Assembly (NCBI RefSeq): GCF_000720185.1
Contig: NZ_JOIY01000037.1
Coordinates: 1 to 64,000 of the forward strand
Source: Streptomyces sp. NRRL S-340
Lineage (GTDB): Bacteria; Actinomycetota; Actinomycetes; Streptomycetales; Streptomycetaceae
Length of the DNA stretch: 64,000 nt
Reading direction: 5' to 3'
This document shows, in pieces, positions 56,665-64,000 of this stretch (within the stretch, counting starts at the first letter, position 1; every line of letters starts with the position of its first letter). A program made the position numbers and the translations under genes. The notes beneath the pieces are model-generated. The model searched no databases. It was given only the letters and a program-made list of their open reading frames with translations, and had not been told where the DNA came from.

Positions 56665-58434
56665 GTGAGCACCGCATCCGTGCCTCAGCAGCCGCAGCCC
56701 GCGCCTCCTGACGCACCGCCGCCCGTACCGCCGCACGCCAGCGAGGCCACCCGGCTGCTGTGCGCGGGCACCTACCTGGACCCTGCCTACCGCGACCGCG
56801 TCATCGAGGAACTGCACCTCAACGAGCAGCGCATCGTCGCGCCTTCGCTGGGTTTCGACGCGGCCCGGGTCCTCGCCCACGCTCTGCGCGCCCGCCGGGT
56901 GGAGGTGGGATGGGCGGCGGGGATCGTGGGACTGTGGATCGTGGGATGGCCGCTGACCGGCGGGGCGATGGTGGCCTATCTGCTGCCCAGTCTGCTGCTC
57001 GCGGGCGGCGTGGCCGTCCGGAGCGACGATCCCGGTACGCCGGCCTCGCGCAGGGGGGCGGCGTTCGCCATGCGCTGGCTCGGCCGTCTGGTGTTCGGCC
57101 TCTTCCTGCTCGCCACCGTGGTCGCCGCGTTCTCCAGCGAGGAGGACGCCTACTACGCCACCGGATTCAAGGCCTTCCTGCTGACCCTCCTGCCCTCCGT
57201 GTCCCGCCTGGCCGGCGGCCACGAAAGGGTGAGCGCGCTCCAGGCCTGGCTGGCCCTCGTCCTGTTCCTGGCCGTCGCGGTCTGCGCGGGTGTCCAGCGC
57301 AGCCAGTTCGCCCGGGCGCTGGGCGCCGAACTGGCCCCCCACCGGTTCCCGGACGCCGCCTCGGACCCGGCGGAGCGTGCGGACAGCCCGCGCTTCCAGC
57401 GGCTGAAGGAGCGCATCCGGCTCGAACAGCACGCCCCGCTCATCATGTACCGCGAGACCCGCCCGTTCTGCGGCGCGGGCCGGGCCCACGACACCTGGGT
57501 GCTCGCCGTCGAGATGCGGCCCGTCGAAGGACGGCAGCCGCGTCCGCTGCGCAACCGCACGGTCCTGGACACCGTGCGCCCGCTCCTGGAGGGGCTGCGG
57601 CTGCCTCCGGAGTACGCCGGACACGCGGTGCGCGACCGGCTGCGCCGGCTCGAACTGGACGAGTGCGTGTTCCTGCCCGCCGAGGGCCTGACCCGCCGCG
57701 AGGACGCCCCCTACGACCGGCAGGCCTTCGAGGAGCACCGGGAGCGGGCCGTCGAGGAGGGCGCCGAGAAGAGACGGCACTTCCTGCGGGTGCGGGTCGG
57801 CGGCTGGGAGGAGGAACTGGTCGTCACCGTGTACGTGCGCGTCCACACCCAGGGCCGCATGCTCATGCTGGAGATCGCGCCCCATGTGCTGATGCCGGTC
57901 CGCGAGGACTTCAAGGACGCCGACCGGATGGCCCACCAGTTCCGCAACAACAGTGTCTTCGGCAGGATCACCTGGGCCGCCGGGCAGGTTCCCGCCTCGG
58001 CCGTACGTTCCTTCGTCACCCTCTGCCAGGCCGCCGGCCACGCCTGGCGGCTGGCCACGGGCGGCTACGGCAACGCCCTGCCCGACGGACCGGCGGTGTC
58101 CGTGCGGGAACTGGGCGCCGCGGCCTCCGGCTCGTTGTTCCAGCAGATGGACGTCGACCGCTACCTGCGCAGCATCCAGGACCGCATCGCCCACGGCGTC
58201 CGTACGGCCCTGAGCGAACACGGCTACCAGACGGGCGAGTTCGTACAGAAGGTCGTCAACATCAGCAACGGCGGGGTGCACATCGACTCCGTGGCGGGCA
58301 GTACGTTCGCGATCGGCACCCACGCCCAGGCGCACTCCGCGACGACCGGAGCGCCCCCACGGTCCACCACCTCCCCGACCACCGGCGGCCCCGCACCGCA
58401 GAAGGGAACCGGCAGCGATGACCACCGCGGATGA
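56665..58434 (+). CDS. Unknown membrane protein with a C-terminal shared beta/amyloid-like motif
   Basis: I do not recognise a family for this 589-residue protein. It has a Pro-rich N terminus, then about four to five membrane helices in two groups (about residues 85-130 and 140-220). A soluble domain of about 300 residues follows with many conserved-looking Arg/Glu/Trp positions (RETRPFCGAGRAHDTWVLAVEMRP, EELVVTVYVRVHTQGRML). Residues 537-558 are G-V-H-I-D-S-V-A-G-S-T-F-A-I-G-T-H-A..., matching a segment at the start of the next gene. A disordered tail ends it. The GTG start has GGGGGAG upstream. It overlaps the next gene by 17 bases. Confidence 0.75.
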   Translation: MSTASVPQQPQPAPPDAPPPVPPHASEATRLLCAGTYLDPAYRDRVIEELHLNEQRIVAPSLGFDAARVLAHALRARRVEVGWAAGIVGLWIVGWPLTGGAMVAYLLPSLLLAGGVAVRSDDPGTPASRRGAAFAMRWLGRLVFGLFLLATVVAAFSSEEDAYYATGFKAFLLTLLPSVSRLAGGHERVSALQAWLALVLFLAVAVCAGVQRSQFARALGAELAPHRFPDAASDPAERADSPRFQRLKERIRLEQHAPLIMYRETRPFCGAGRAHDTWVLAVEMRPVEGRQPRPLRNRTVLDTVRPLLEGLRLPPEYAGHAVRDRLRRLELDECVFLPAEGLTRREDAPYDRQAFEEHRERAVEEGAEKRRHFLRVRVGGWEEELVVTVYVRVHTQGRMLMLEIAPHVLMPVREDFKDADRMAHQFRNNSVFGRITWAAGQVPASAVRSFVTLCQAAGHAWRLATGGYGNALPDGPAVSVRELGAAASGSLFQQMDVDRYLRSIQDRIAHGVRTALSEHGYQTGEFVQKVVNISNGGVHIDSVAGSTFAIGTHAQAHSATTGAPPRSTTSPTTGGPAPQKGTGSDDHRG

Positions 58435-58771
58435 GCCGGGCGTCAGCATCGGCGACGTCTCCCACAGCACCTTCGCCATCGGCAGCCACGCGCACGCCGA
58501 GAGCCACCACCACGCGGCCCCGCGCGACTCCGCCGCCGAGGAACTGCTCCTCGCCGTACGGGAGTTGCGTGCCGACCTCGGCCGGGTCCGCGACACCGAC
58601 CAGACCCGGGCCCTGGCCGCCGGCCTGGCCGACACCGAGGACGAGATCACCCGCACCGGCACCGCCGGGGAGAGCCGGCGGCAGCGGCTGCGCGAGCTGC
58701 TCACCGACGCCCAGTCCGTACTGACCCTGTTCGCGTCGGCCGGGACGGTGGCCGGCCTGCTCGGCATGTGA
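58418..58771 (+). CDS. Small helical protein with an N-terminal shared beta/amyloid-like motif
   Basis: This is a 117-residue protein. Residues 8-29 (G-V-S-I-G-D-V-S-H-S-T-F-A-I-G-S-H-A...) match the C-terminal segment of the upstream protein at 14 of 22 positions without gaps. A His-rich stretch and a coiled coil follow (EELLLAVRELRADLGRVRD, ESRRQRLRELLTDAQSVLTL). A hydrophobic end ASAGTVAGLLGM could be a pore-like or membrane-active helix. GAAGGGAACC precedes the ATG. The motif at opposite ends of adjacent genes is the arrangement seen in homotypic amyloid signalling pairs. Confidence 0.75.
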   Translation: MTTADEPGVSIGDVSHSTFAIGSHAHAESHHHAAPRDSAAEELLLAVRELRADLGRVRDTDQTRALAAGLADTEDEITRTGTAGESRRQRLRELLTDAQSVLTLFASAGTVAGLLGM

Positions 58772-58783
58772 GAGGAGCACAGC

Positions 58784-59785
58784 GTGACGAACGGGGGCGG
58801 GCGGTACTGGAACGAAGAGGCCCAGCGCTGGGAGAACGGCGACCGGGACACGGCGGCGGCGGTCACCCCGCCGCCGCCCGCCCGGCCTCAGCACGCGCCG
58901 GACGCGGCGGCACCCGGTCCGGTCCTGGACCCCGACGCGTCCGGTGCCCACCGGACCGTGACGGAACCGCCCACCGCGCCGGTGCCCCCGGCCCCGCCGG
59001 CCGCCGCACCGGCCCCGCCGACGGCGGTGACCGCGCCGGGCCCGCCGGCCGCTCCCGCAGCGTCCGGCGGGTACAGCCGTCGTACCGTCTGGACGGTGGT
59101 GGTCGCGGCCGCCGGAGTCGGGGTCGTCGTCAGCCTGGTGGTGACGCTGGGCTTCGGCGGCGGGGGTGACGGCGGCGAGGGCGCGCCGGTCGTGAGCACG
59201 TCCGCCGCGCCCACGGCGCCCGAGCCGTCGCCCTCGGCGGACGTCTCCGAGGAGGCCACCAGCGCCAGTCCGTCCCCCACCGCGGCTCAGCCGCCGGCCG
59301 GCTACGCGCTGGAGGACGACCCGGAGGGGTTCAGGATCGCCGTGCCCGAGGGCTGGGGGCGCCAGACCGTCGGTTCCCAGTTCGGCATGGACGTCGTCAA
59401 CTACCGCAGCGGCTCGGGCGACCGGCGGATCCAGGTGTACCAGGTGGCGGAGACCTCACCCGACGCCTCCTTCCAGCTGTACCTCTCCGACGAGGTCCCC
59501 AAGCCCCGCGGCTTCCGGAAACTCGCGCTGGACCACGTGGACGGCGACGGCGTGAGCGGGACCCGCATGGAGTACGTCGCCGACGTCCTCAAGGGCGAGC
59601 CGGACATCGGCACCTGGCACGTCTTCGACGAGCGCTTCCGCGCCGCCGACGGCAACATCTACGCGATCGCCTCCTACGGGCCCGACGCCGACGGCGCGGA
59701 CGGCGAACTGCGGGACCTGACCACCGCGCTGGACTGGTTCTGCCCGCCCGACACGGTGTGCCCGGCACCCACCCCCACGAGCTGA
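58784..59785 (+). CDS. Membrane-anchored protein with an extracellular domain
   Basis: The 333-residue protein has a short cytosolic segment with RYWNEEAQRWENG, a Pro/Ala linker, one membrane helix (VWTVVVAAAGVGVVVSLVVTLGF), a Ser/Pro stalk and an external domain of about 160 residues (DDPEGFRIAVPEGW, FGMDVVNYRSGSGDRRIQVYQV, WFCPPDTVC). Such domains recur in Streptomyces membrane proteins, often near kinases. The GTG start has GAGGAG and lies 12 bases after the previous stop, so the three genes form one unit. Confidence 0.8.
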   Translation: MTNGGGRYWNEEAQRWENGDRDTAAAVTPPPPARPQHAPDAAAPGPVLDPDASGAHRTVTEPPTAPVPPAPPAAAPAPPTAVTAPGPPAAPAASGGYSRRTVWTVVVAAAGVGVVVSLVVTLGFGGGGDGGEGAPVVSTSAAPTAPEPSPSADVSEEATSASPSPTAAQPPAGYALEDDPEGFRIAVPEGWGRQTVGSQFGMDVVNYRSGSGDRRIQVYQVAETSPDASFQLYLSDEVPKPRGFRKLALDHVDGDGVSGTRMEYVADVLKGEPDIGTWHVFDERFRAADGNIYAIASYGPDADGADGELRDLTTALDWFCPPDTVCPAPTPTS

Positions 59786-59871
59786 CCGGCCCCCTCCCCA
59801 AGGAGCCGGCCCGCCCCGCGCGAGCTGACCCGGCCCGCCGGCTCCCCTGCGCTCCCGCCCTGCCGACCCCC

Positions 59872-59985
59872 GCCGGGCGGCCCGTGCCCCCGATTCCGCC
59901 GGGCGGGCCGTGCCCCCCGTTCCCGCCCGGCGGGCCGTCCTCCCCATCCCCGCCCGGCGGACCGTGCCCCCGTCCCCGCCGGGCG
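59872..59985. repeat. Minisatellite of 26-27 bp, four units
   Basis: Units at 59872-59897, 59898-59924, 59925-59951 and 59952-59977 follow GCCSGGCGGNCCGTGCCCCC..., with a partial fifth. The array is non-coding, between convergent genes. Its period matches the array at 63235. Confidence 0.8.
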
Positions 59986-60042
59986 CCCGGGCCCGACCAG
60001 GTCCGGCCGGGTCCGGCCGGGGCAAGCGCTGCCAGAGCTCGG

Positions 60043-60861
60043 TCACCCCGGCTCGGCGGTGCTCCCGCGCAGCTCGGCGCCGGCACCGGGCAGCGCGTCC
60101 GTGCTCCCGCGCAGCTCGTCCGCGATGCCGCGCAGCGCCTGCGCGGCCCGTCGCTGCAGGCCCGGCCCGAAAGTGATCCGGGTGGCCCCGAGCCCGCCCA
60201 GCTCCGCGGGCGAGGGGCCGGCGCCGTCCAGCCGGGCCAGCACGTTCAGCGGGCCCTGGATGCCGGCCCGCAGCAGGGGCAGGACGTCCACCGGGGCGAG
60301 GATCGGATACACGCAGTCGGCGCCCGCCGCCACGTACGACGCGGCTCGGCGGATGGCCTGTCCGGGATCGCCGTCGCCGTGCACGAAGGTGTCGACGCGC
60401 GCGTTCACGAACAGCCGGTCCCCGGCGGCCGAACGCACCGCGGCGAGGAACTCGGCCTGCTCGTTCGGGTCCTTGAGGGCGCCCCCGCGCGAGTCCTCCA
60501 GGTTGCACCCCACGGCCCCCGCCTCCAGCAGCCGCTCCACCAGCTCCCCGGCCGGGAGCCCGTAACCGTCCTCGACGTCCGCCGACACCGGTACGTCCAC
60601 GGCCCGGGCGATGCGCGCCACCGCGGCGAACATCTCCCCCGCCGGGGTGGCCCCGTCCGCGTGGCCGAGGCCGGCGGCGATTCCGGCGCTGGGCGTGGCG
60701 AGCGCCGGGAACCCGGCCTCGGCGAACACCCGCGCGCTGGCCGCGTCCCAGGGGCCCGGCAGGACCAGGGGATCGCCGGGCAGCCGCCCGTGGTGCAGGG
60801 CGCGGAAGGCATCCGCCCCGCCCCGGGTCCGGTCCGTGCCAGAACTCGCGTCCGTGTTCAC
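60043..60861 (-). CDS. Isocitrate lyase/PEP mutase-family protein
   Basis: The 272-residue protein has the PEP mutase/isocitrate lyase-like barrel: PGPWDAASARVFAEAGFPALATPSAGIAAGLGH, metal-binding acidic DVEDGYG, and NLEDSRG. Members cleave or rearrange C-C or P-C bonds of 2-oxo acids (carboxyphosphonoenolpyruvate mutase, methylisocitrate lyase-like). It lacks the KKCGH loop of true isocitrate lyase. The GTG start overlaps the upstream carboxymuconolactone gene by GTGA. Its pathway is not known; the neighbours suggest aromatic or peroxide metabolism. Confidence 0.85.
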   Translation of the reverse strand: MNTDASSGTDRTRGGADAFRALHHGRLPGDPLVLPGPWDAASARVFAEAGFPALATPSAGIAAGLGHADGATPAGEMFAAVARIARAVDVPVSADVEDGYGLPAGELVERLLEAGAVGCNLEDSRGGALKDPNEQAEFLAAVRSAAGDRLFVNARVDTFVHGDGDPGQAIRRAASYVAAGADCVYPILAPVDVLPLLRAGIQGPLNVLARLDGAGPSPAELGGLGATRITFGPGLQRRAAQALRGIADELRGSTDALPGAGAELRGSTAEPG

Positions 60862-61301
60862 TTCTGGAGGCCTCCGGGCGGGACACGGCGGCTGACCATC
60901 AGGCGGTTCCAGCCGTTGATGACGGTGATCAGGGCGATGAGATGGGCGAGTTCGGCCTCCTCGAAGTGCTTGGCGGCCTCCTCGTACACCGCGTCCGGCA
61001 CGAAGCCGTCGGTCAGGACGGTGATCGCCTCGGTCAGGGCCAGCGCGGCGCGCTCCCGCCCGGTGTAGAGGTCCTCGGCCTCCTCCCAGGCGTTGAGGAG
61101 CTGGATCCGGTCCTCCGACTCGCCGTTCTTCCGGGCGAGCCGGAGGTGCATGTCCAGGCAGAAGGCGCAGTGGTTGACCTGCGAGGCCCGGATCATGACC
61201 AGCTCCGCGAGGACCGGATCGCCCAGCCCCTTCTTCGCCGCCGCGCTCAGCGCGGACATCGCCTGGGAAACCTGCGGGTCCAGCGTCTGCGAACGGTTCA
61301 C
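60858..61301 (-). CDS. Carboxymuconolactone decarboxylase-family protein 1 (AhpD-like)
   Basis: The 147-residue protein has the AhpD-type centre NHCAFCLDMHLRLAR with the CxxC pair, within an all-helical fold. AhpD-like proteins transfer electrons from lipoyl partners to peroxiredoxins; other members act in ring-cleavage pathways. It is paralogous to the next gene, with a 77-bp segment differing at one base. GTGA overlaps occur at both ends, so the three-gene operon is translationally coupled. Confidence 0.88.
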   Translation of the reverse strand: MNRSQTLDPQVSQAMSALSAAAKKGLGDPVLAELVMIRASQVNHCAFCLDMHLRLARKNGESEDRIQLLNAWEEAEDLYTGRERAALALTEAITVLTDGFVPDAVYEEAAKHFEEAELAHLIALITVINGWNRLMVSRRVPPGGLQK

Positions 61302-61798
61302 TTGTGCTGCCCCGGCCGGTAGTGGCCCGGCGTCATGCGCGTGGTCACGCCGAACCGGTTCCAGGCGTTGATCACGGCGATGGCGGCGATCAACTGGGCC
61401 AGCTCCGCCTCCTCGAAGTGCTTGGCGGCCTTCTCGTACACCGCGTCCGGCACGAAGCCGTCGGTCAGGACGGTGATCGCCTCCGTCAGCTCGATCGCCG
61501 CCAGCTCCTTCTCCGTGTAGAAGTGCCGCGACTCCTCCCACGCGCTGAGCTGCACGATCCGCTCGACGCTCTCGCCCGCGGCGAGCGCGTCCTTGGTGTG
61601 CATGTCGAGGCAGAAGGCGCAGTGGTTGATCTGCGAGGCCCGGATCTTCACCAGTTCGTACAGCCGGGGCTCCAGCCCCCGCTTCGCGGCGGTGTCCAGG
61701 CGGATCATCGCCTTGTAGACCTCGGGGGCGTGCTGGGCCCAGCTCATCCGGGGCGCCTGCTCGGTGGCGTACTCGACGTTTTCCTCTTCAGTGGTCAT
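61298..61798 (-). CDS. Carboxymuconolactone decarboxylase-family protein 2 (AhpD-like)
   Basis: The 166-residue protein is the first gene of the operon. It has QINHCAFCLDMHTKDALAAGE with the CxxC pair. The ATG at 61798 has no ribosome site but follows a -10 TAGGGT by seven bases, so a leaderless transcript is likely. It is divergent from the MocR gene by 47 bases, and is probably regulated by it. Confidence 0.9.
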   Translation of the reverse strand: MTTEEENVEYATEQAPRMSWAQHAPEVYKAMIRLDTAAKRGLEPRLYELVKIRASQINHCAFCLDMHTKDALAAGESVERIVQLSAWEESRHFYTEKELAAIELTEAITVLTDGFVPDAVYEKAAKHFEEAELAQLIAAIAVINAWNRFGVTTRMTPGHYRPGQHK

Positions 61799-61845
61799 GC
61801 GGTCGACCCTAGGCGGCAGGCGTCCCAGGAGTATGGTCCATTTCC
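61799..61845. promoter_or_regulatory. Compact bidirectional promoter, both sides apparently leaderless
   Basis: Leftward, TAGGGT (61807-61812, minus strand) lies seven bases before the carboxymuconolactone ATG. Rightward, TATGGT (61832-61837) lies eight bases before the MocR ATG. Each start is therefore near the A of its ATG. The -10 of one direction falls in the -35 zone of the other, so the promoters should exclude each other. ATGG-TCCATTT-CCAT at 61833-61847 is a candidate MocR site. Confidence 0.55.
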
Positions 61846-63234
61846 ATGGCGAGAACGTGGGCCACTCTGGGCATCGACCTCCATCTGGAACCCTCCGGAC
61901 CGGGCGTGCGCCGCGGGCTGACCGACGCCCTGCGCGAGGCCGTCCGCACCGGCCGCCTCGCTCCCGGCACCCGGCTGCCCTCCTCCCGCAGCCTCGCCGC
62001 CGACCTGGGCCTCGCCCGCAACACGGTCGCCGACGCCTACGCCGACCTCGTCGCCGAGGGGTGGCTCACCGCCCGCCAGGGCTCGGGCACCCGCGTCGCG
62101 GACCGGGCGCCGGCGGCCCCGCCCGGCGCGCCGCCCGGCCCGCGCCGCACCCCCCACCGTCCCCGGCACGACCTGCGCCCCGGCAGCCCCGACCTGGCCT
62201 CCTTCCCCCGCGCCGAGTGGCTCAAGGCCGCCCGCCGCGCGCTGACCACCGCCCCCCACGACGCCTTCGGCTACGGCGACCCGCGCGGCCGTCCCGAACT
62301 GCGCACCGCCCTCGCCGGCTACCTCGCCCGGGCGCGCGGCGTACGGACCGATCCCGAACACATCGTGGTGTGCGCCGGGTTCGCCCACGGCCTGCGGATC
62401 CTCGGCGAGGTCCTGCGCGAGCGGGGGACGACCACCGTCGCCGTCGAGTCCTACGGCCTGGACCTGCACTGGGACATCCTGCACCGGTCCGGGCTGCGCA
62501 CCCGCCCGCTGCCCTTCGACGAACGCGGCACCGTCATCGGTGACCCCGCGGACACCGGAGCGGTCCTGCTCACCCCCTCGCACCAGTTCCCGATGGGCGT
62601 GGCGCTGCCGCCCGACCGCCGCGCCGCCGTCACGGACCGGGCGCGGCGCACGGGCGGGCTGATCCTGGAGGACGACTACGACGGCGAGTTCCGCTACGAC
62701 CGCCAGCCGATCGGCGCCCTCCAGGGACTCGACCCCGACCACGTCGTCTACCTCGGCACGGCGAGCAAGTCCCTGGCCCCCGGGCTGCGCCTGGCCTGGA
62801 TGGTGCTGCCGCCGTCGCTGGCGGAGGCGGCGGCCGGGGCCAAGGGCCACGCGGAGGTGTCGGGCGTGCTCGACCAGCTGACCCTGGCGGAGTTCATCAC
62901 CTCCGGCGCCTACGACCGCCACGTGCGCGCGGCCCGCCTGCGCTACCGCCGCCGCCGTGACGCCCTGGTCGAGGCGCTGGCCGCCCTCGCCCCGCTGGTC
63001 CGTCCCACCGGCATCGCCGCCGGTCTGCACGCCGTCCTGCGCCTGCCCGCGGGCACCGAGCAGGGGGTGGTCCAGGCGGCCGCCTGGCAGGACCTCGCCC
63101 TCTACGGCCTCACCCGCTTCCGCCACGAGGCGGCCACCGTGCCGCCCCTGGACGCCCTGGTCGTCGGCTACGGCACCCCACCGGACCACGCCTGGACGGC
63201 AGCCCTGGACGCGCTGTGCCGGGTCCTGCCGTGA
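61846..63234 (+). CDS. MocR/GabR-family regulator (GntR + aminotransferase-like)
   Basis: The 462-residue protein has an N-terminal GntR winged helix (GLTDALREAVRTGRLAPGTRLPSSRSLAADLGLARNTVADAY) and a fold-type I aminotransferase-like domain. The PLP lysine is in TASKSLAPGLRLAW, with DDYDGEFRYDRQP before it. MocR proteins use PLP plus an amine or PLP alone to control a divergent operon, here the carboxymuconolactone/PEP mutase genes. The ATG lacks a ribosome site. Confidence 0.92.
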   Translation: MARTWATLGIDLHLEPSGPGVRRGLTDALREAVRTGRLAPGTRLPSSRSLAADLGLARNTVADAYADLVAEGWLTARQGSGTRVADRAPAAPPGAPPGPRRTPHRPRHDLRPGSPDLASFPRAEWLKAARRALTTAPHDAFGYGDPRGRPELRTALAGYLARARGVRTDPEHIVVCAGFAHGLRILGEVLRERGTTTVAVESYGLDLHWDILHRSGLRTRPLPFDERGTVIGDPADTGAVLLTPSHQFPMGVALPPDRRAAVTDRARRTGGLILEDDYDGEFRYDRQPIGALQGLDPDHVVYLGTASKSLAPGLRLAWMVLPPSLAEAAAGAKGHAEVSGVLDQLTLAEFITSGAYDRHVRAARLRYRRRRDALVEALAALAPLVRPTGIAAGLHAVLRLPAGTEQGVVQAAAWQDLALYGLTRFRHEAATVPPLDALVVGYGTPPDHAWTAALDALCRVLP

Positions 63235-63389
63235 CGACGACGGTGAGGACGTGCCTGCCGCGACGACGGTGAGGACGTGCCTGCCGTCATGCCGGTGAGG
63301 GCGGCCCTGCTGTCATGCCGGTGAGGGAGTGCCTGCGTGAGGACCGTGACGGCGTGCCTGCCGTGACGACGGTGACCTCGTGCCTGCCG
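63235..63389. repeat. Minisatellite of 26 bp, six units, after the mocR stop
   Basis: Units 63235-63260 and 63261-63286 are identical (CGACGACGGTGAGGACGTGC + CTGCCG). Four diverged units run to 63389, and one has 25 bases. The array starts at the stop codon of the regulator gene and is non-coding. Confidence 0.9.
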
Positions 63390-63426
63390 TGAGCGGCGCG
63401 GTCCCGCGCGTGCCGCGTGAGCACGC

Positions 63427-64000
63427 TCAGGCCGACCCGGCGGTCTCCTCCGCCGCCTCCTCCACCGGCGCCTCCCCGAACCGGGCCAGCGCCAGCGCCC
63501 CGGCCACCGCCACGGCGAAGCCGAGCACCGCCAGCCAGGCCAGGCCGTCGCGGGTGCGGTCCCCGAGCCACACCACGCCGACCGCCGCCGGGCCGATCGT
63601 CTCGCCGATGACCAGGCCCGCGGTGGCCGTCGTCACCGAGCCGCGCTGGAGGGCGGAGGTGAGCAGCAGGAAGGCCGCGCCCCCGCCCAGGACGAGGGCG
63701 TACGCCGCAGGGTTGGTGAACAGCGTCGCCGGGGCGAGCGAGTCGATCAGCCGCACCGTCACCTCCACCACGCCGAAACCGAGGCCCGCCCCCAGGCCGA
63801 GCAGCAGCGCCCGGCCCCGTTCGGGAAGGCGGCCGGCGACCGCGCCCAGGGCCAGCACGGCCAGACCGGCCGCGAGCATCGCCCACTTCAGCGCGGTGGA
63901 ACCGGCCTGGTCGCCCTCGGCGCCGGACGCCAGCCCGAGCATGCCCAGGCCGGCGCAGACCACCCCCACCGCGGCCCATTCGGTGCCGCTCAGCCGCACC
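63427..64000 (-). CDS. EamA/DMT-type membrane transporter, partial
   Basis: The visible 190 residues show the last part of a small multi-helix membrane protein: VVCAGLGMLGLASG, AAGLAVLALGAVAG, GAGLGFGVVEVTVRLID, LVIGETIGPAAVGVVWLGD and GLAWLAVLGFAVAVAGALALARFG. The last two match the second EamA repeat, so it is probably an exporter of the drug/metabolite superfamily. The 5' end lies beyond the window edge, and the true start cannot be seen. Confidence 0.72.
   Translation of the reverse strand, partial: VRLSGTEWAAVGVVCAGLGMLGLASGAEGDQAGSTALKWAMLAAGLAVLALGAVAGRLPERGRALLLGLGAGLGFGVVEVTVRLIDSLAPATLFTNPAAYALVLGGGAAFLLLTSALQRGSVTTATAGLVIGETIGPAAVGVVWLGDRTRDGLAWLAVLGFAVAVAGALALARFGEAPVEEAAEETAGSA

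Overview
The window is a stretch of chromosome from a high-GC actinomycete, almost certainly a Streptomyces. The evidence is very high GC with GC-saturated third codon positions, many GTG starts and 4-base GTGA overlaps, several apparently leaderless or near-leaderless genes, a LAETG sortase substrate, an XRE/DUF397/ATPase module, IcmB, and the order pcrA - icmB - sucCD - purN-purH - folD - mdh. I saw no prophage, insertion sequence, rRNA, tRNA or CRISPR array. It reads as core chromosome with small accessory modules.

Layout. 0.2-5 kb: an aldehyde dehydrogenase, a GMC oxidoreductase with a cysteine cluster, and a LAETG wall protein. 5.4-7.6 kb: chorismate mutase behind what looks like a Phe/Tyr transcription attenuator, then guaA. 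7.6-11.4 kb: small oxidoreductase, aldolase and membrane genes. 11.5-15.7 kb: divergent PspC-domain genes, a LiaF/PspC-like membrane protein facing a PspC-histidine kinase with its NarL-type response regulator. 15.7-24 kb: an NlpC/P60 hydrolase, small membrane proteins, the PcrA/UvrD helicase, an M23 peptidase and a lipase. 24.6-34.2 kb: icmB, then a divergent five-gene set, SWIM zinc finger + DUF5691 leftward and MoxR ATPase + DUF5682 + VWA protein rightward, sharing a 134-bp control region with a perfect inverted repeat. This resembles the uncharacterised E. coli yehL-yehM-yehP-yehQ set.

34.2-44.1 kb: a structured non-coding stretch, sucCD, an unusual ECF sigma-like protein, a DUF6350 membrane protein and purN-purH. 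44.2-47.2 kb: a decayed glycosyltransferase and an XRE-DUF397 / ATPase-small-protein module, then a secreted I36-type protein. 47.3-50.4 kb: a kinase fused to a lytic-transglycosylase-like domain, coupled to an FHA protein. 50.7-56.5 kb: folD, two membrane-anchored helix-turn-helix paralogues, and mdh with a candidate operator. 56.6-59.8 kb: a three-gene unit in which two unlike proteins share one short beta/amyloid-like motif. 60-63.2 kb: a translationally coupled operon of a PEP-mutase-like protein and two carboxymuconolactone-decarboxylase paralogues, divergent from a MocR regulator. The window ends inside an EamA-type membrane gene.

System-level candidates in order of interest: the shared-motif pair at 58.3-58.5 kb, the SWIM/DUF5691/MoxR/DUF5682/VWA locus with its operator, and the aromatic leader-peptide attenuator. 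Several short tandem repeats (26-119 bp periods) sit at gene ends and in linkers. All functional calls come from reading sequence; no database search was run.
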